In this document: positions 25,826 to 34,304 of the stretch, in pieces | How positions within the stretch are numbered: position 1 is the first letter of the stretch | Layout of the letters: each line of letters begins with the position of its first letter | Assembly (NCBI RefSeq): GCF_007989085.1 | Contig: NZ_BJVJ01000025.1 | Coordinates: forward strand, 1-64,000 | Direction: 5' to 3' | Length of the DNA stretch: 64,000 nucleotides | DNA from: Pseudonocardia sulfidoxydans NBRC 16205 | GTDB taxonomy: Bacteria; Actinomycetota; Actinomycetes; Mycobacteriales; Pseudonocardiaceae | The notes under the pieces: model-generated | The model's input: only the letters and a program-made list of their open reading frames with translations | Databases searched by the model: none | What the model was told of the DNA's origin: nothing | Translations under genes and position numbers: made by a program

Positions 25826-25869
25826 GACGGGTCGGGGAACGGGGACGGGTCGGGGAACGGGAACGGGTC
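25826..25869. repeat. 18-bp tandem repeat between MaoC and acyl-CoA dehydrogenase genes
   Basis: The unit GACGGGTCGGGGAACGGG occurs at 25826-25843 and 25844-25861, with a partial third copy running into the stop codon of the acyl-CoA dehydrogenase. It lies where the ribosome would move from one gene to the next and may be a slippage product. Confidence 0.75.
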
Positions 25870-27040
25870 AGAACGAGCGCGGCATGCCCAGCACGTGCTG
25901 GCCGACGTGGGCGAGGATGAGGTTCGTCGAGATCGGCGCGATCTGGTACAGCCGGGTCTCGCGGAACTTGCGCTCGATGTCGTACTCGGTGGCCATGCCG
26001 AACCCGCCGTGGGTCTGCAGCGCGGCGTTGGCGGCCTCCCATGACGCGTCGGCGCCCAGCAGTTTCGCCATGTTGGCCTCGGCGCCGCAGGGCTGACCGG
26101 CGTCGAACAGGTCGGCGGCCTTCCATCGCATCAGGTCGGCGGCCTCGACGTGGACGTGGGCGCGGGCGATCGGGAACTGGATGCCCTGGTTCTGCCCGAT
26201 GGGCCGGTCGAACACGACGCGCTCGGTGGCGTACGTCGAGGCGCGTTCGACGAACCAGCGGCCGTCGCCGATGCACTCCGCGGCGATCAGGATCCGCTCG
26301 GCGTTCATGCCGTCGAGGATGTAGCGGAAGCCCTTGCCCTCCTCGCCGACGAGCGAGCTCGCCGGGATGCGGGCGTCGTCGAAGAACACCTCGTTGGTCT
26401 CGTGGTTGACCATGGCGCGGATGGGCTTGACGGTGATGCCTTCGACCTCGCGCATGTCGATCAGGAACATCGACATGCCGTCGGACTTCTTGGCCACCTG
26501 GTCGAGGGGGGTGGTGCGGGCGAGCAGCAGCATCAGGTCGGAGTGCTGGACCCGCGACGTCCACACCTTCTGCCCGTTGACGACGTAGGAGTCGCCGTCG
26601 CGGCGTGCGAAGGTCCGGATCTTGGTGGTGTCGGTGCCGGCCCCGGGCTCGGTGACACCGAAGGCCTGCAGCCGGACGGAGCCGTTCGCGATGCCCGGCA
26701 GGTACTTCTCGCGTTGTTCGCGGCTGCCGTGCCGCAGGACGGCGCCCATCGTGTAGAGCTGGGCGTGCACGGCGGCGGAGTTGCCGCCGTTGCGGTTGAT
26801 CTGTTCGACGATGACGGTCGCGTCGCCCAGGCCGAGCCCGAGGCCGCCGTACTCCTCGGGGATGAGCGCGCCGAGCACCCCGGTGCCGGTCAGGGCGTCG
26901 ACGAACGCCTCCGGGTAGGAGTGGGTCTCCTCCAGTTCGCGCCAGTAGGCGTCGGGGTGGTCGCGGCAGACCCGGTCGATGAGCTCGCGCAGGTCGCGGC
27001 GGACCTCGCTCTCGGTGAAGCGGGTGTCGGTGGAGGTCAT
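25868..27040 (-). CDS. Acyl-CoA dehydrogenase
   Basis: FAD enzyme of 390 residues, the usual family length. Middle-domain signatures are LQAFGVTEPGAGTDTTKIRT and YVVNGQKVWTSRVQHSDLML. C-terminal helices hold RVVFDRPIGQNQGIQFPIAR and LQTHGGFGMATEYDIERKFR. The catalytic base region (YDIERKFRETRLYQIAPIST) lacks a clear Glu in the position typical of short-chain enzymes, so the base residue is uncertain. ATG at 27040. In the itaconate clusters known from Pseudomonas a homologue of unclear role sits next to the hydratase gene, as here. Confidence 0.92.
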   Translation of the reverse strand: MTSTDTRFTESEVRRDLRELIDRVCRDHPDAYWRELEETHSYPEAFVDALTGTGVLGALIPEEYGGLGLGLGDATVIVEQINRNGGNSAAVHAQLYTMGAVLRHGSREQREKYLPGIANGSVRLQAFGVTEPGAGTDTTKIRTFARRDGDSYVVNGQKVWTSRVQHSDLMLLLARTTPLDQVAKKSDGMSMFLIDMREVEGITVKPIRAMVNHETNEVFFDDARIPASSLVGEEGKGFRYILDGMNAERILIAAECIGDGRWFVERASTYATERVVFDRPIGQNQGIQFPIARAHVHVEAADLMRWKAADLFDAGQPCGAEANMAKLLGADASWEAANAALQTHGGFGMATEYDIERKFRETRLYQIAPISTNLILAHVGQHVLGMPRSF

Positions 27041-27069
27041 GGCGGTCGGGTTCCCTTCCGGTGGGATCG

Positions 27070-28260
27070 TCAGACGATGCCGCGGTCGCGCAGGGCCGCG
27101 ATCTCGTCGGGGGTGCGGCCCAGGCGGGCGAGCACGGTGTCGGTGTGCTCGCCGAGGGCGGGGACGGTGCCGAGGTCGGGGCGCTCGTCGGTGCGGCCGG
27201 GCAGCCCCGGCGGGAACAGCGTGCGGGCCGGCCCGGTGGGGGTGTCGGTGTCGATCCAGCGGTTGCGTTCGACGAGCTGCGGGTGGGTCGGCAGGTCGGC
27301 GAGGTCGTTGAGCCGCGACTGCGCGATGCCGGCCTTGTCGAGCAACGCCTGGGCGTCGGCGGTGGGCAGCGCGGCGAACCGGGCGCCGATGAGGGCGTCG
27401 AGCTCGGAGCGGTTGCCGATGCGGTCGTGGTTGCTGGCGAAGCGTGGGTCGTCGGCGACGGCGGGGTCGCCGAGCACGATGTCGCACAGTCGTCGCCACT
27501 CCCGGTCGTTCTGCACCGCGACCAGCACGGGGGTGCCGTCGGCGGTGGGGAAGGCGCCGTAGGGGGCGATCGTCGGGTGGGTGGTGCCCATCCGCGGCGG
27601 CGTCGTCCCGCCGTACATCGCGTAGTACAGGGGATAGGCGAGCCATTCCGAGAGCGAGTCGAACAGCGCGACGTCGACGGGCAGCGCCTCGCCGGTGCGG
27701 TCGCGGTGCACGAGCGCGGCGAGGATGCCGGAGTAGGCGTACATGCCCGCGGAGATGTCGGCGATCGAGATGCCCACCTTGGCCATCTGGTCGGGGGCGC
27801 CGTTGATCGAGATCATCCCGGTCTCGCCCTGGACGAGCAGGTCGTAGGCCTTGGCGTCGCGCATCGGGCCGCCGGTGCCGTAGCCGGAGAGCCCGCAGGC
27901 GATCACGTCGCGGTGCCGCGCCTGCACGGCGGCGGTGTCGAGCCCGGCTCGTTGCGCTGCAGCGGGTGCGAGGTTCTGGACGAACACGTCGGCCTCGGCG
28001 AGCAGCCGTTCGAGGATGTCCTGGCCCTCGGCCGTCTTCAGGTCGAGCGTCAGCGACTCCTTGCCCCGGTTGAGCCACAGGAACACGCTCGACGTGCCGC
28101 CCACGGTGCGGTCGTAGGCGCGGGCGAAGTCGCCGCTGCCAGGCCGCTCGATCTTGACGACGCGGGCGCCCAGGTCGGCGAGCTGCCGGGTCGCGAACGG
28201 TGCCGCGACGGCCTGCTCCACCGTGACGACGGTGACCCCGGCGAGCGGGCGGGCCGTCAT
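27070..28260 (-). CDS. CaiB/BaiF family III CoA-transferase (itaconate CoA-transferase candidate)
   Basis: 396-residue formyl-CoA-transferase-type enzyme. N-terminal GVTVVTVEQAVAAPFATRQL, ARVVKIERPGSGDFARAYD and NRGKESLTLDLKTAEGQDIL are typical. The catalytic Asp lies in KAYDLLVQGETGMISINGAP (the family's YD-x-x-x-QAxxG segment). ATG at 28260 overlaps the PrpD gene stop by four bases. Family III enzymes of this subgroup move CoA from succinyl-CoA to itaconate, mesaconate, citramalate or similar acids. The neighbouring MaoC and CitE genes favour itaconate. Confidence 0.9.
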   Translation of the reverse strand: MTARPLAGVTVVTVEQAVAAPFATRQLADLGARVVKIERPGSGDFARAYDRTVGGTSSVFLWLNRGKESLTLDLKTAEGQDILERLLAEADVFVQNLAPAAAQRAGLDTAAVQARHRDVIACGLSGYGTGGPMRDAKAYDLLVQGETGMISINGAPDQMAKVGISIADISAGMYAYSGILAALVHRDRTGEALPVDVALFDSLSEWLAYPLYYAMYGGTTPPRMGTTHPTIAPYGAFPTADGTPVLVAVQNDREWRRLCDIVLGDPAVADDPRFASNHDRIGNRSELDALIGARFAALPTADAQALLDKAGIAQSRLNDLADLPTHPQLVERNRWIDTDTPTGPARTLFPPGLPGRTDERPDLGTVPALGEHTDTVLARLGRTPDEIAALRDRGIV

Positions 28261-29594
28261 CGCAGTCCCGTCCGGGCGAGGTCGGACAGGTTGTCCCACA
28301 CCGTGTCCGCGTCGGCGGCGTGCCCGCCGCGGGCGAGGCAGTCGTCGAACTTGGCGCGGATCGCGTCGGTCCCCGCGGGTCGGGTGGCGTGGCCGCGCGG
28401 GGCGGGGCAGCGCGCGGTGTGCGACGCGCCGTCCCGGGTACGGACGGTGACCTCCGCGCTGAACTCCAGCCCGTCGCCGGAACCGCTGGGCGGCAACGAC
28501 TCGTCCGAGGTGACGCGGGCGGCCAGCGACGCGACGGCGGGGCGGGTGACGGCCTCGTCGGTGAACGACGACAGCCGCAGCTCCCCGTCGGACAGGCACG
28601 CGGCGACGACGTAGCCCATCGAGAACTTGCCCTCCAGCTCCGTCGTCGGCGCCCGCGTGATGAGCGGACGCAGCCCGCCCGGGGGGACCCGCACCGCGAC
28701 GGACTCGACGTCGTCCGCGCGGATCCCTTGCGCCGCAAGGTCGAGCGCGGCGTCGGCGGGGGCGTGGGTGGCGTAGCAGCAGGCGTGCAGCTTGACGTTG
28801 ACGGCGGCGGCGCCCGGATCGTCCACGACGGCGAGCGCGCGATCTGCGGCGGCAGGGAGGTCCGTCACGTCGGAGAACAGGGCGAGGTAGCCGAGCTGGC
28901 TGTCGAGCTGGTCGGCGTCGGCGGTGAACCCGGCCGCCGCGAGCCGGGCCGCGAACACTCCGTCGGCCGCGGCGGCGCCGGCGTGCAGCGGCTTGGTCAT
29001 CGACCCGAAGTTGCGACGGCTGCCCGCCGCCCGCGACGCCGCGATCCCGAGGGCGTGCCGTGTCGTGGCCGCGTCGAGGCCCAGCAGCACCGCGGCGACC
29101 GCGGCCGCGCCGGGAACCCCGAGCGTGGCGGTCGAGTGCCAGCCGCGCGCGTAGTGCGGACCGATGCCCAGGCCGGCCGCGAGCGCCCGCTCCACGACGA
29201 GACCCCGCCAGTAGGCCTCGACGACGTCCGGGCCCGCCGCGCCCACCGACTCCGCGACCGCCAGCAGCGCCGGGACCAGCACCGTGCTGGGGTGGCCGGT
29301 GAGCGCGTCGTCGACGTCGTCGAAGTCGAGCGCGTGCCCGGCGGTGCCGTTGACCAGCGCGGCCGTGCGCTCGTCGGTGCGGGTGTCCTTCGCGCCCAGC
29401 ACCCGGCAGGGACCGTCGGGCAGCGGGCCGAGCGCGTCGTGCAGCCGCGTGACCGCGGGTTCCGACGTCGCCGCCAGCGCGCACCCGACGGTGTCCAGCA
29501 CCGCCGACGTGGTGAGCGCGGCGATCTCGTCGGTCGCGTGCCGCGCGGGGTCGGCGACGAACTCGGCCAGCGCGGGCGTCAGCCGGGCGTTCAC
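28257..29594 (-). CDS. MmgE/PrpD family protein
   Basis: 445-residue member of the 2-methylcitrate dehydratase/cis-aconitate decarboxylase family. The helical lid domain contains NGTAGHALDFDDVDDALTGH (the H-x-x-D-x-D-D substrate-site motif), PSTVLVPALLAVAES and GIAASRAAGSRRNFGSMTKP. GTG start at 29594 overlaps the lyase gene stop by four bases. PrpD relatives are encoded in known itaconate clusters, and cis-aconitate decarboxylase, which makes itaconate, is itself a family member. Whether this copy makes, isomerises or detoxifies a C5/C6 acid is open. Confidence 0.9.
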   Translation of the reverse strand: MNARLTPALAEFVADPARHATDEIAALTTSAVLDTVGCALAATSEPAVTRLHDALGPLPDGPCRVLGAKDTRTDERTAALVNGTAGHALDFDDVDDALTGHPSTVLVPALLAVAESVGAAGPDVVEAYWRGLVVERALAAGLGIGPHYARGWHSTATLGVPGAAAVAAVLLGLDAATTRHALGIAASRAAGSRRNFGSMTKPLHAGAAAADGVFAARLAAAGFTADADQLDSQLGYLALFSDVTDLPAAADRALAVVDDPGAAAVNVKLHACCYATHAPADAALDLAAQGIRADDVESVAVRVPPGGLRPLITRAPTTELEGKFSMGYVVAACLSDGELRLSSFTDEAVTRPAVASLAARVTSDESLPPSGSGDGLEFSAEVTVRTRDGASHTARCPAPRGHATRPAGTDAIRAKFDDCLARGGHAADADTVWDNLSDLARTGLR

Positions 29595-30451
29595 GAGCCC
29601 GCCCCCGCCAGCAGCGCCCGGGCCCGGCGGGTGATCGGCTCGTCGACGAACGTGCCGTCGGCCAGCCGCGCGACACCCGATCCGGTGGCCGCGGCCGCCT
29701 CCGCCGCGGCGACGACCTCACGTGCCCAGTCGAGGGTGGCCTCGTCGGGTGCGAACTCGGCGTGGACCGCGCCCAGCTGCGCCGGATGGATCGCGGCCTT
29801 CCCGCCGAAGCCCAGCGTCCGCGCCACCCGCACGGACCGGACCAGCCCGGCCGCGTCGTCGACGTTGAGGTACGGGCCGTCGATGGGCGCCAGGAGGCCC
29901 GCCGCGGCCGACGCCAGCACCAGGTGCGCGCGGGCGTGCGCCAGCTCGGCGCCCTCGGCGGTGACGGTGACGCCGAGCTCCGCGGACAGGTCGGCCGGGC
30001 CGAACAGCATCTGCGTCACCCGCGGCGAGGCGGCGGCGGTCCCGCGGGCGTCGAGGATGCCCGCGGCGGTCTCCGCGATCGCGACGATCGCCAGGTCGTC
30101 GGGGGCGTCGTGCTCGGCGAGCAGCCGGTGCAGCTCGGCGACACCGGCGGGGGAGGACATGGGCAGGACCAGCGCGTCGAGCGATCCGAACGCGGGCGCG
30201 AGCGCGGCGACGTCGTCGGCGATGTACGGGGTTCCCGCGGCGTTGACCCGGACCATGACCCGGCCGTCGACGCGGCCCGCGACCAGCAGCTCCGCCAGCG
30301 ACGTGCGGGCGCCGGCCTTCGAGTCGGGGGCGACGGCGTCCTCCAGGTCGGCGACGATCGCGTCGGCACCGCGGGACGGGGCGGACAGCACGCGGTCGGT
30401 GCGGTCCGCGGGGACGAACAGGACGCTCCGGTAGCTCTGGCGGAGGGCCAC
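29591..30451 (-). CDS. HpcH/HpaI (CitE-like) lyase, (S)-citramalyl-CoA lyase candidate
   Basis: 286-residue CitE-type beta-hydroxyacyl-CoA lyase. Signatures are RSVLFVPADRTDRVLSAPSR, ADAIVADLEDAVAPDSKAGA (metal-site Glu/Asp), VMVRVNAAGTPY, LDALVLPMSSPAGVAELHRL, MLFGPADLSAELG and GKAAIHPAQLGAVHAEF. GTG at 30451 has GGAAGGGG upstream. It is first in the five-gene operon and divergent from IclR. Such lyases split citramalyl-CoA to acetyl-CoA and pyruvate, or malyl-CoA to acetyl-CoA and glyoxylate; the context favours citramalyl-CoA. Confidence 0.9.
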   Translation of the reverse strand: MALRQSYRSVLFVPADRTDRVLSAPSRGADAIVADLEDAVAPDSKAGARTSLAELLVAGRVDGRVMVRVNAAGTPYIADDVAALAPAFGSLDALVLPMSSPAGVAELHRLLAEHDAPDDLAIVAIAETAAGILDARGTAAASPRVTQMLFGPADLSAELGVTVTAEGAELAHARAHLVLASAAAGLLAPIDGPYLNVDDAAGLVRSVRVARTLGFGGKAAIHPAQLGAVHAEFAPDEATLDWAREVVAAAEAAAATGSGVARLADGTFVDEPITRRARALLAGAGS

Positions 30452-30464
30452 GATGCCCCTTCCT

Positions 30465-30507
30465 GTCGTTCCGATGGTTGGAACGACGTATCGACTGTGC
30501 GTACGAT
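30465..30507. promoter_or_regulatory. IclR/lyase divergent promoter with perfect 8-bp operator dyad
   Basis: GTCGTTCC (30465-30472) and GGAACGAC (30480-30487) form a perfect inverted repeat with a 7-base spacer. A plus-strand promoter TTGGAA (30478-30483) - 18 bases - TACGAT (30502-30507) overlaps the right arm and points at the iclR gene. The dyad is placed to block or activate both iclR and the five-gene operon, as is usual for IclR regulators. Confidence 0.6.
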
Positions 30508-30548
30508 TCTCGGCACGACGCCCGAGAGGCGTCAAGGCGGGAGGGTTC

Positions 30549-31313
30549 ATGTCACGTGCGGGGGAGACGGGCGTCCAGAGCGCGCTGAGCACGCTGCGCA
30601 TCCTCGAGGAGGTCGCGCGGCGCCAACCCGTCGGCGTCTCCGAGCTGGCCCGCATCGCCGACATGCCCAAGAGCTCCGTCCAGCGCTACCTCGCCACCCT
30701 GCAACAAGCCGGCTGGCTGCGCATCGTGGACACCGAACGCGCACGCTGGGGGCTCACCGCCAAACCCATCGGCATCGGCCTGCGCGCCGCGGGGGAGGGC
30801 GGGCTGCGGGAAGCTGCGCTGCCGGCCATGCGGGCGCTGTCCCGCGAGATCAACGAGACCGTCCACCTGGCCATGCGCGACGAGAACTCACTCGTCATCG
30901 TCGCCCGCCGCGACGGCACCCAGACCGTGCGCACCTACGTCGAGCTGGGCACCATCGCGCCCATCCACGGCACCGCCAGCGGGCTGTCGATCCTCGCGCG
31001 GCTGCCCGACGCCGAGGTCGACGCGGTCATCGCCGCCGGGCTCGCCGCCCACACCGGCACCACGATCGTCGACGCCGACACCCTGCGCGCCGAGGTCGCG
31101 GCCACCCGCGAGCGAGGTTACGCGATCAACGCCGCCAGCTGGTGGCGCCCGCACGTCGCCGCCATCGGCGCCGCGATCACCGACCGCACCGGCCGCCCCC
31201 TCGCCGCGTTCGCGCTGTCCATCCCGACGGTCCGCTTCGACCCCGCCGACGCCCCCCGTCTCGGCGCCCTCGCCGTCGCCGCCGCCGACCAGGTCTCCGA
31301 CCTGCTGGACTGA
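30549..31313 (+). CDS. IclR family transcriptional regulator
   Basis: 254-residue regulator. The N-terminal winged helix (about 8-70) has GVQSALSTLRILEEVARRQP, VGVSELARIADMPKSSVQRY and LATLQQAGWLRIVD. The C-terminal IclR effector domain (about 85-250) has ETVHLAMRDENSLVIVARRD, IAPIHGTASGLSILARLP, RERGYAINAASWWRPHVAAI and RPLAAFALSIPTVRF. ATG at 30549 is chosen because the family N-terminus begins there. It is divergent from the CitE-PrpD-CoA transferase-ACAD-MaoC operon, which it most likely controls; the ligand is probably one of the pathway acids. Confidence 0.93.
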   Translation: MSRAGETGVQSALSTLRILEEVARRQPVGVSELARIADMPKSSVQRYLATLQQAGWLRIVDTERARWGLTAKPIGIGLRAAGEGGLREAALPAMRALSREINETVHLAMRDENSLVIVARRDGTQTVRTYVELGTIAPIHGTASGLSILARLPDAEVDAVIAAGLAAHTGTTIVDADTLRAEVAATRERGYAINAASWWRPHVAAIGAAITDRTGRPLAAFALSIPTVRFDPADAPRLGALAVAAADQVSDLLD

Positions 31314-31349
31314 GCGTTCCGCCGACACCTCTCGCGGGATCGCGCCACG

Positions 31350-31396
31350 CCGCGATCGGGAGTCCGGCCGCGGCACCGCGATCGGGAGTCCGGCCG
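31350..31396. repeat. 21-bp direct repeat in the intergenic region after iclR
   Basis: CCGCGATCGGGAGTCCGGCCG occurs at 31350-31370 and again at 31376-31396 with a 5-base spacer, so the period is 26. The unit starts with the CGATCG palindrome. It lies 36 bases after the iclR stop. No gene covers it; function unknown. Confidence 0.75.
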
Positions 31397-31525
31397 GGGT
31401 CGGCGACGAGCGGTCAGGGCGCCCGGACCGTCATCCGGTCGAGCATCTGCGGCCGTTCGGCGCACTGTCCGTGGCGCAGGAGGTGCGCTTCGGCCGAAAC
31501 CCCACCAGGAACGGTGTCCACCCCG

Positions 31526-31546
31526 TAATCTCTCACTCACTGAGAG
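31526..31546 (+). promoter_or_regulatory. -10 hexamer and 6-bp dyad before the AhpD-like gene
   Basis: TAATCT (31526-31531) is a TANNNT-type -10. It runs into the dyad CTCTCA-CTCAC-TGAGAG (31530-31546), which would sit at the transcription start. AAGGAG follows before the ATG at 31560. This looks like a repressor-controlled promoter, but no regulator gene is adjacent and no clear -35 was seen. Confidence 0.45.
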
Positions 31547-31559
31547 CAAGGAGTCGACC

Positions 31560-32171
31560 ATGGGCGGCCGTGCGGTCGACCGGACCGTCACCGGTCTGCT
31601 CCAGTGGGGATGCCGGCAGATGTGGGGCTTCGCCCCGCGGATGATCCCGCACATCGTCGAGCGCAAGGGCGCGGGGGGCGCGCTGCGCTGGTTCGCCGCG
31701 AACATGCCCCGATATCTCACGACGATGCAGGTGCTCGGCCCGGCGCGGACGCACCTGGCGGCGATGGTCGTGTCGCTGCACAACGGCTGCATCTACTGCG
31801 CGTACGGGAACGCCTACGCGCTCGAGCTGATTCACCTGCGCGAGCACGACAGGCTGTTCCCGCTCGACTCGCGCGCCCTGCACGGCTGGCTGGGTCTCGA
31901 GCCGAGGGAGCTGGCCGACCGGTTGCGCGGCGTCCTGCACGAGGCAGGCATGCACGCCGAGATGCTGTGGGTCGACAGGACGCTGGAGATCCTGCGCGGC
32001 CAGCAGCCCGTCGACGCGGCGGAGGCGCGGCTCGCGCACGTCGTGACGATGGTGTCGGAGATGAACTCCATCGCCACGACGGCGGGTGTCGAGCCCGACG
32101 AGGCGCAGAACCCCGTCAACAAGGACGGCGCCCTCAAGTCCCGGCACGCCGCCCTGCGAGCAGGGGTCTGA
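31560..32171 (+). CDS. AhpD/carboxymuconolactone-decarboxylase-like protein with CxxC
   Basis: 203-residue helical protein. The AhpD-type redox motif is VVSLHNGCIYCAYGNAYALE (Cys-x-x-Cys with a following helix) near residues 72-90. It is longer than typical AhpD domains and has a leading segment LLQWGCRQMWGFAPRMIPHI. ATG at 31560 has AAGGAG nine bases upstream. It stops exactly where the convergent catalase gene stops. Peroxidase or alkylhydroperoxidase-type disulfide chemistry is likely. Family level is good; the partner reductant is unknown. Confidence 0.8.
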   Translation: MGGRAVDRTVTGLLQWGCRQMWGFAPRMIPHIVERKGAGGALRWFAANMPRYLTTMQVLGPARTHLAAMVVSLHNGCIYCAYGNAYALELIHLREHDRLFPLDSRALHGWLGLEPRELADRLRGVLHEAGMHAEMLWVDRTLEILRGQQPVDAAEARLAHVVTMVSEMNSIATTAGVEPDEAQNPVNKDGALKSRHAALRAGV

Positions 32172-33698
32172 TCAGGCCTTCGCCTGCATCGAGCTGCGGG
32201 CGGGGTTGGCCTGGTCGTCGGCCTTGGGGTCCTTCTCGCCGGCCTTCGCCCGGACACCGGCCTCGACCTTGTCGCCGAGGTCCCCGTCGACGTTGCGCCA
32301 GTACTCGAAGGCGCGTTGCAGGACCGGCTCGCTCACGCCGTTGAGCAGGTGCCCCACGATGTTGTCGACGAGCCGTTCGCGCTGGTCGTCGTCGAGGACC
32401 TCGCGCACGAGCGTCCCGGGCTGGCCCCAGTCGTCGTCCTCGGCGTGGTCGACGTAGGCGCTGCGCATGATCGCGCCGTCGGCCTGCCAGCTCGGGACGT
32501 GCTGGGTCGTGTCGGCGGCGGGGCCGCCGTAGGAGTTCGGCGCATACACCGGGTCGGACACCTTCTGTATCCGCATCGCGCCGTCCTTGGAGTAGGAGCG
32601 CACGGGGCAGACGGGCGTGTTCACCGGGATCTGGGTGTAGTTGGCGCCGAGGCGGTGGCGGTGGGCGTCGGCGTAGGAGAACAGCCGGGCCAGCAGCATC
32701 CGGTCGGGGCTCGGGCCGATGCCGGGCACGAGGTTGTTGGGCTGGAACGCGAGCTGCTCGATCTCGGCGTGGTTGTCGGTGGGGTTGCGGTCGAGCGTCA
32801 TCCGCCCGACCTCCTGAAGCGGGTAGTCGCCGTGCGGCCAGACCTTCGTCAGGTCGAACGGGTTGAAGCGGTAGGACTCGGCGTCGGCGTAGGGCATGAC
32901 CTGCACGTGCAGCGTCCAGCTGGGGTGGTCGCCGTCGCGGATGTGCTCGAACAGGTCGCGGGTGTGGTAGTCGGTGTCGGCCGCGGCCATCTGGTCGGCC
33001 TCGTGCTGGGTGAAGAACTCGACGCCCTGGTCGGTCTTGAAGTGGTATTTCACCCAGAACTGTTTGCCCGCGGCATTGATCCACATGTAGGTGTGGGACG
33101 TGTAGCCGTTCATGTGCCGCCAGGTGCGCGGAATTCCGCGGTCGCCCATCAGCCAGGTCACCTGGTGGGCCGACTCGGGGGACAACGTCCAGAAGTCCCA
33201 TTGCATGTCGTGGTCGCGCAGGTTGTTGTCGGCCCGCCGTTTCTGGGAACGGATGAAGTGCTGGAACTTCATCGGGTCCTTCACGAAGAAGACCGGCGTG
33301 TTGTTGCCGACCATGTCGTAGTTGCCCTCGGGCGTGTAGAACTTGACCGCGAATCCGCGGGGGTCGCGCCAGGTGTCGGGGCTGCCACGCTCACCGGCCA
33401 CCGTGGAGAAGCGCACCGCGAGGTCGGTGGTGGCGCCCGGCTGGAACGGCGCGGCCTTGGTGTACTGCGAGACGTCGGCGGTGACCTCGAACCGCCCGAA
33501 GGCGCCGCTGCCCTTCGCGTGCGGCTGCCGCTCGGGGATCCGCTCCCGGTTGAACTGGGCCATCTGCTCGATGAGATAGCTGTCCTGCAGCAGGATCGGG
33601 CCGCCGGCACCGACCGTCAGCGAGTGTTCGTCGCTCTCGACGGGGATGCCGGCATCGGTGGTCGTCGGGGGGACCCGCTGGTCGGTCACGTGCGTCAT
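32172..33698 (-). CDS. katA: Monofunctional heme catalase (small-subunit clade)
   Basis: 508-residue catalase. The active-site His is in [20 protein letters not shown], the catalytic Asn in [14 protein letters not shown], and the proximal heme Tyr in [34 protein letters not shown] is the classical signature. The length fits clade 3 enzymes. ATG at 33698 is only three bases from GAGG; GTG at 33689 has better spacing and may be the true start. It decomposes hydrogen peroxide in the cytoplasm. The stop abuts the AhpD-like gene stop (TGATCA junction). No regulator such as FurA or OxyR is adjacent. Confidence 0.97.
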   Translation of the reverse strand: MTHVTDQRVPPTTTDAGIPVESDEHSLTVGAGGPILLQDSYLIEQMAQFNRERIPERQPHAKGSGAFGRFEVTADVSQYTKAAPFQPGATTDLAVRFSTVAGERGSPDTWRDPRGFAVKFYTPEGNYDMVGNNTPVFFVKDPMKFQHFIRSQKRRADNNLRDHDMQWDFWTLSPESAHQVTWLMGDRGIPRTWRHMNGYTSHTYMWINAAGKQFWVKYHFKTDQGVEFFTQHEADQMAAADTDYHTRDLFEHIRDGDHPSWTLHVQVMPYADAESYRFNPFDLTKVWPHGDYPLQEVGRMTLDRNPTDNHAEIEQLAFQPNNLVPGIGPSPDRMLLARLFSYADAHRHRLGANYTQIPVNTPVCPVRSYSKDGAMRIQKVSDPVYAPNSYGGPAADTTQHVPSWQADGAIMRSAYVDHAEDDDWGQPGTLVREVLDDDQRERLVDNIVGHLLNGVSEPVLQRAFEYWRNVDGDLGDKVEAGVRAKAGEKDPKADDQANPARSSMQAKA

Positions 33699-33971
33699 CT
33701 CCTCGTGGTGTGCACTGCGCGCAAGCGTCCGGGCCCGGGGCGAAACCCGCGGGCATGACCCGGGGTCACCGTTTCGCGCGCGTTCAAACCCCGGCCGCCG
33801 TGCCGGTTTCCTGAGTTGAGTTGTTCGCGGCCTTTCGGGTGACGAGCACCGGGCGTCCGCGCCCGGGGGCTACGACGAACGGTGTGAAAACGGTTGCGCA
33901 GGTTTGGTGGATCCCCCGGCGGCACACTCTCGATCAAGTTCGTCCCGGCCCCCAGAGAGGAAGTGGGAAGA

Positions 33972-34127
33972 ATGATCATCCTCGGACTCATTCTCCTGGT
34001 CATCGGTCTCATCGTCGGAATCCCGGTGCTGTACTACATCGGCGGAATCCTGCTGTTGATCGGAATCGTGTTGCTCGTGCTCGGCAGCGTCGGCCGCCCG
34101 GTCGGTGGACGAAAAGTGTGGTTCTGA
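33972..34127 (+). CDS. DUF6131-type small membrane protein
   Basis: 51-residue, almost wholly hydrophobic protein with two helices (MIILGLILLVIGLIVGIPVL, then YYIGGILLLIGIVLLVLGSV) and the conserved tail GRPVGGRK. This matches the small DUF6131 proteins common in actinomycetes, whose function is unknown. ATG at 33972 is chosen over an in-frame GTG nine bases earlier because the family starts with MIILG. It is divergent from catalase and followed by two hairpins. Confidence 0.85.
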   Translation: MIILGLILLVIGLIVGIPVLYYIGGILLLIGIVLLVLGSVGRPVGGRKVWF

Positions 34128-34143
34128 CGCCCTCGACGGCGTC
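34126..34143 (+). terminator. Short hairpin at the DUF6131 stop codon
   Basis: GACGCC (34126-34131), loop CTCGAC, GGCGTC (34138-34143). It overlaps the stop codon and precedes the larger hairpin 13 bases further on. Confidence 0.45.
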
Positions 34144-34155
34144 ATGTGAGCGGTG

Positions 34156-34190
34156 ACGACGGCCGGCCCCGATCAGGGGTCGGCCGTCGT
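34156..34190 (+). terminator. Strong 15-bp hairpin terminator after DUF6131
   Basis: ACGACGGCCGGCCCC (34156-34170) pairs with GGGGTCGGCCGTCGT (34176-34190) around a GATCA loop, with one G-T wobble. No long T-tract follows, as is common in GC-rich actinomycetes. It ends transcription before the old-yellow-enzyme gene. Confidence 0.75.
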
Positions 34191-34304
34191 CGTTGTGCGG
34201 GCGATGTTCGGCACTCCGGCGACATCGGGTGACCGCGGCCTGATATCACCGACGTGCGGCAGCACCGGGGCGGCCGCGTGTGCCGTACTGGAGGAGCAGG
34301 CTCG

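Noticed and set aside
25826-25869. 18-bp tandem repeat as a CRISPR or origin iteron
   Set aside because: Only two and a half copies, adjacent without spacers, in a short operon gap.
27041-28738. Extension of the acyl-CoA dehydrogenase frame through the CoA-transferase gene
   Set aside because: The family N-terminus starts at 27040; the rest is out of frame with the real CoA-transferase.
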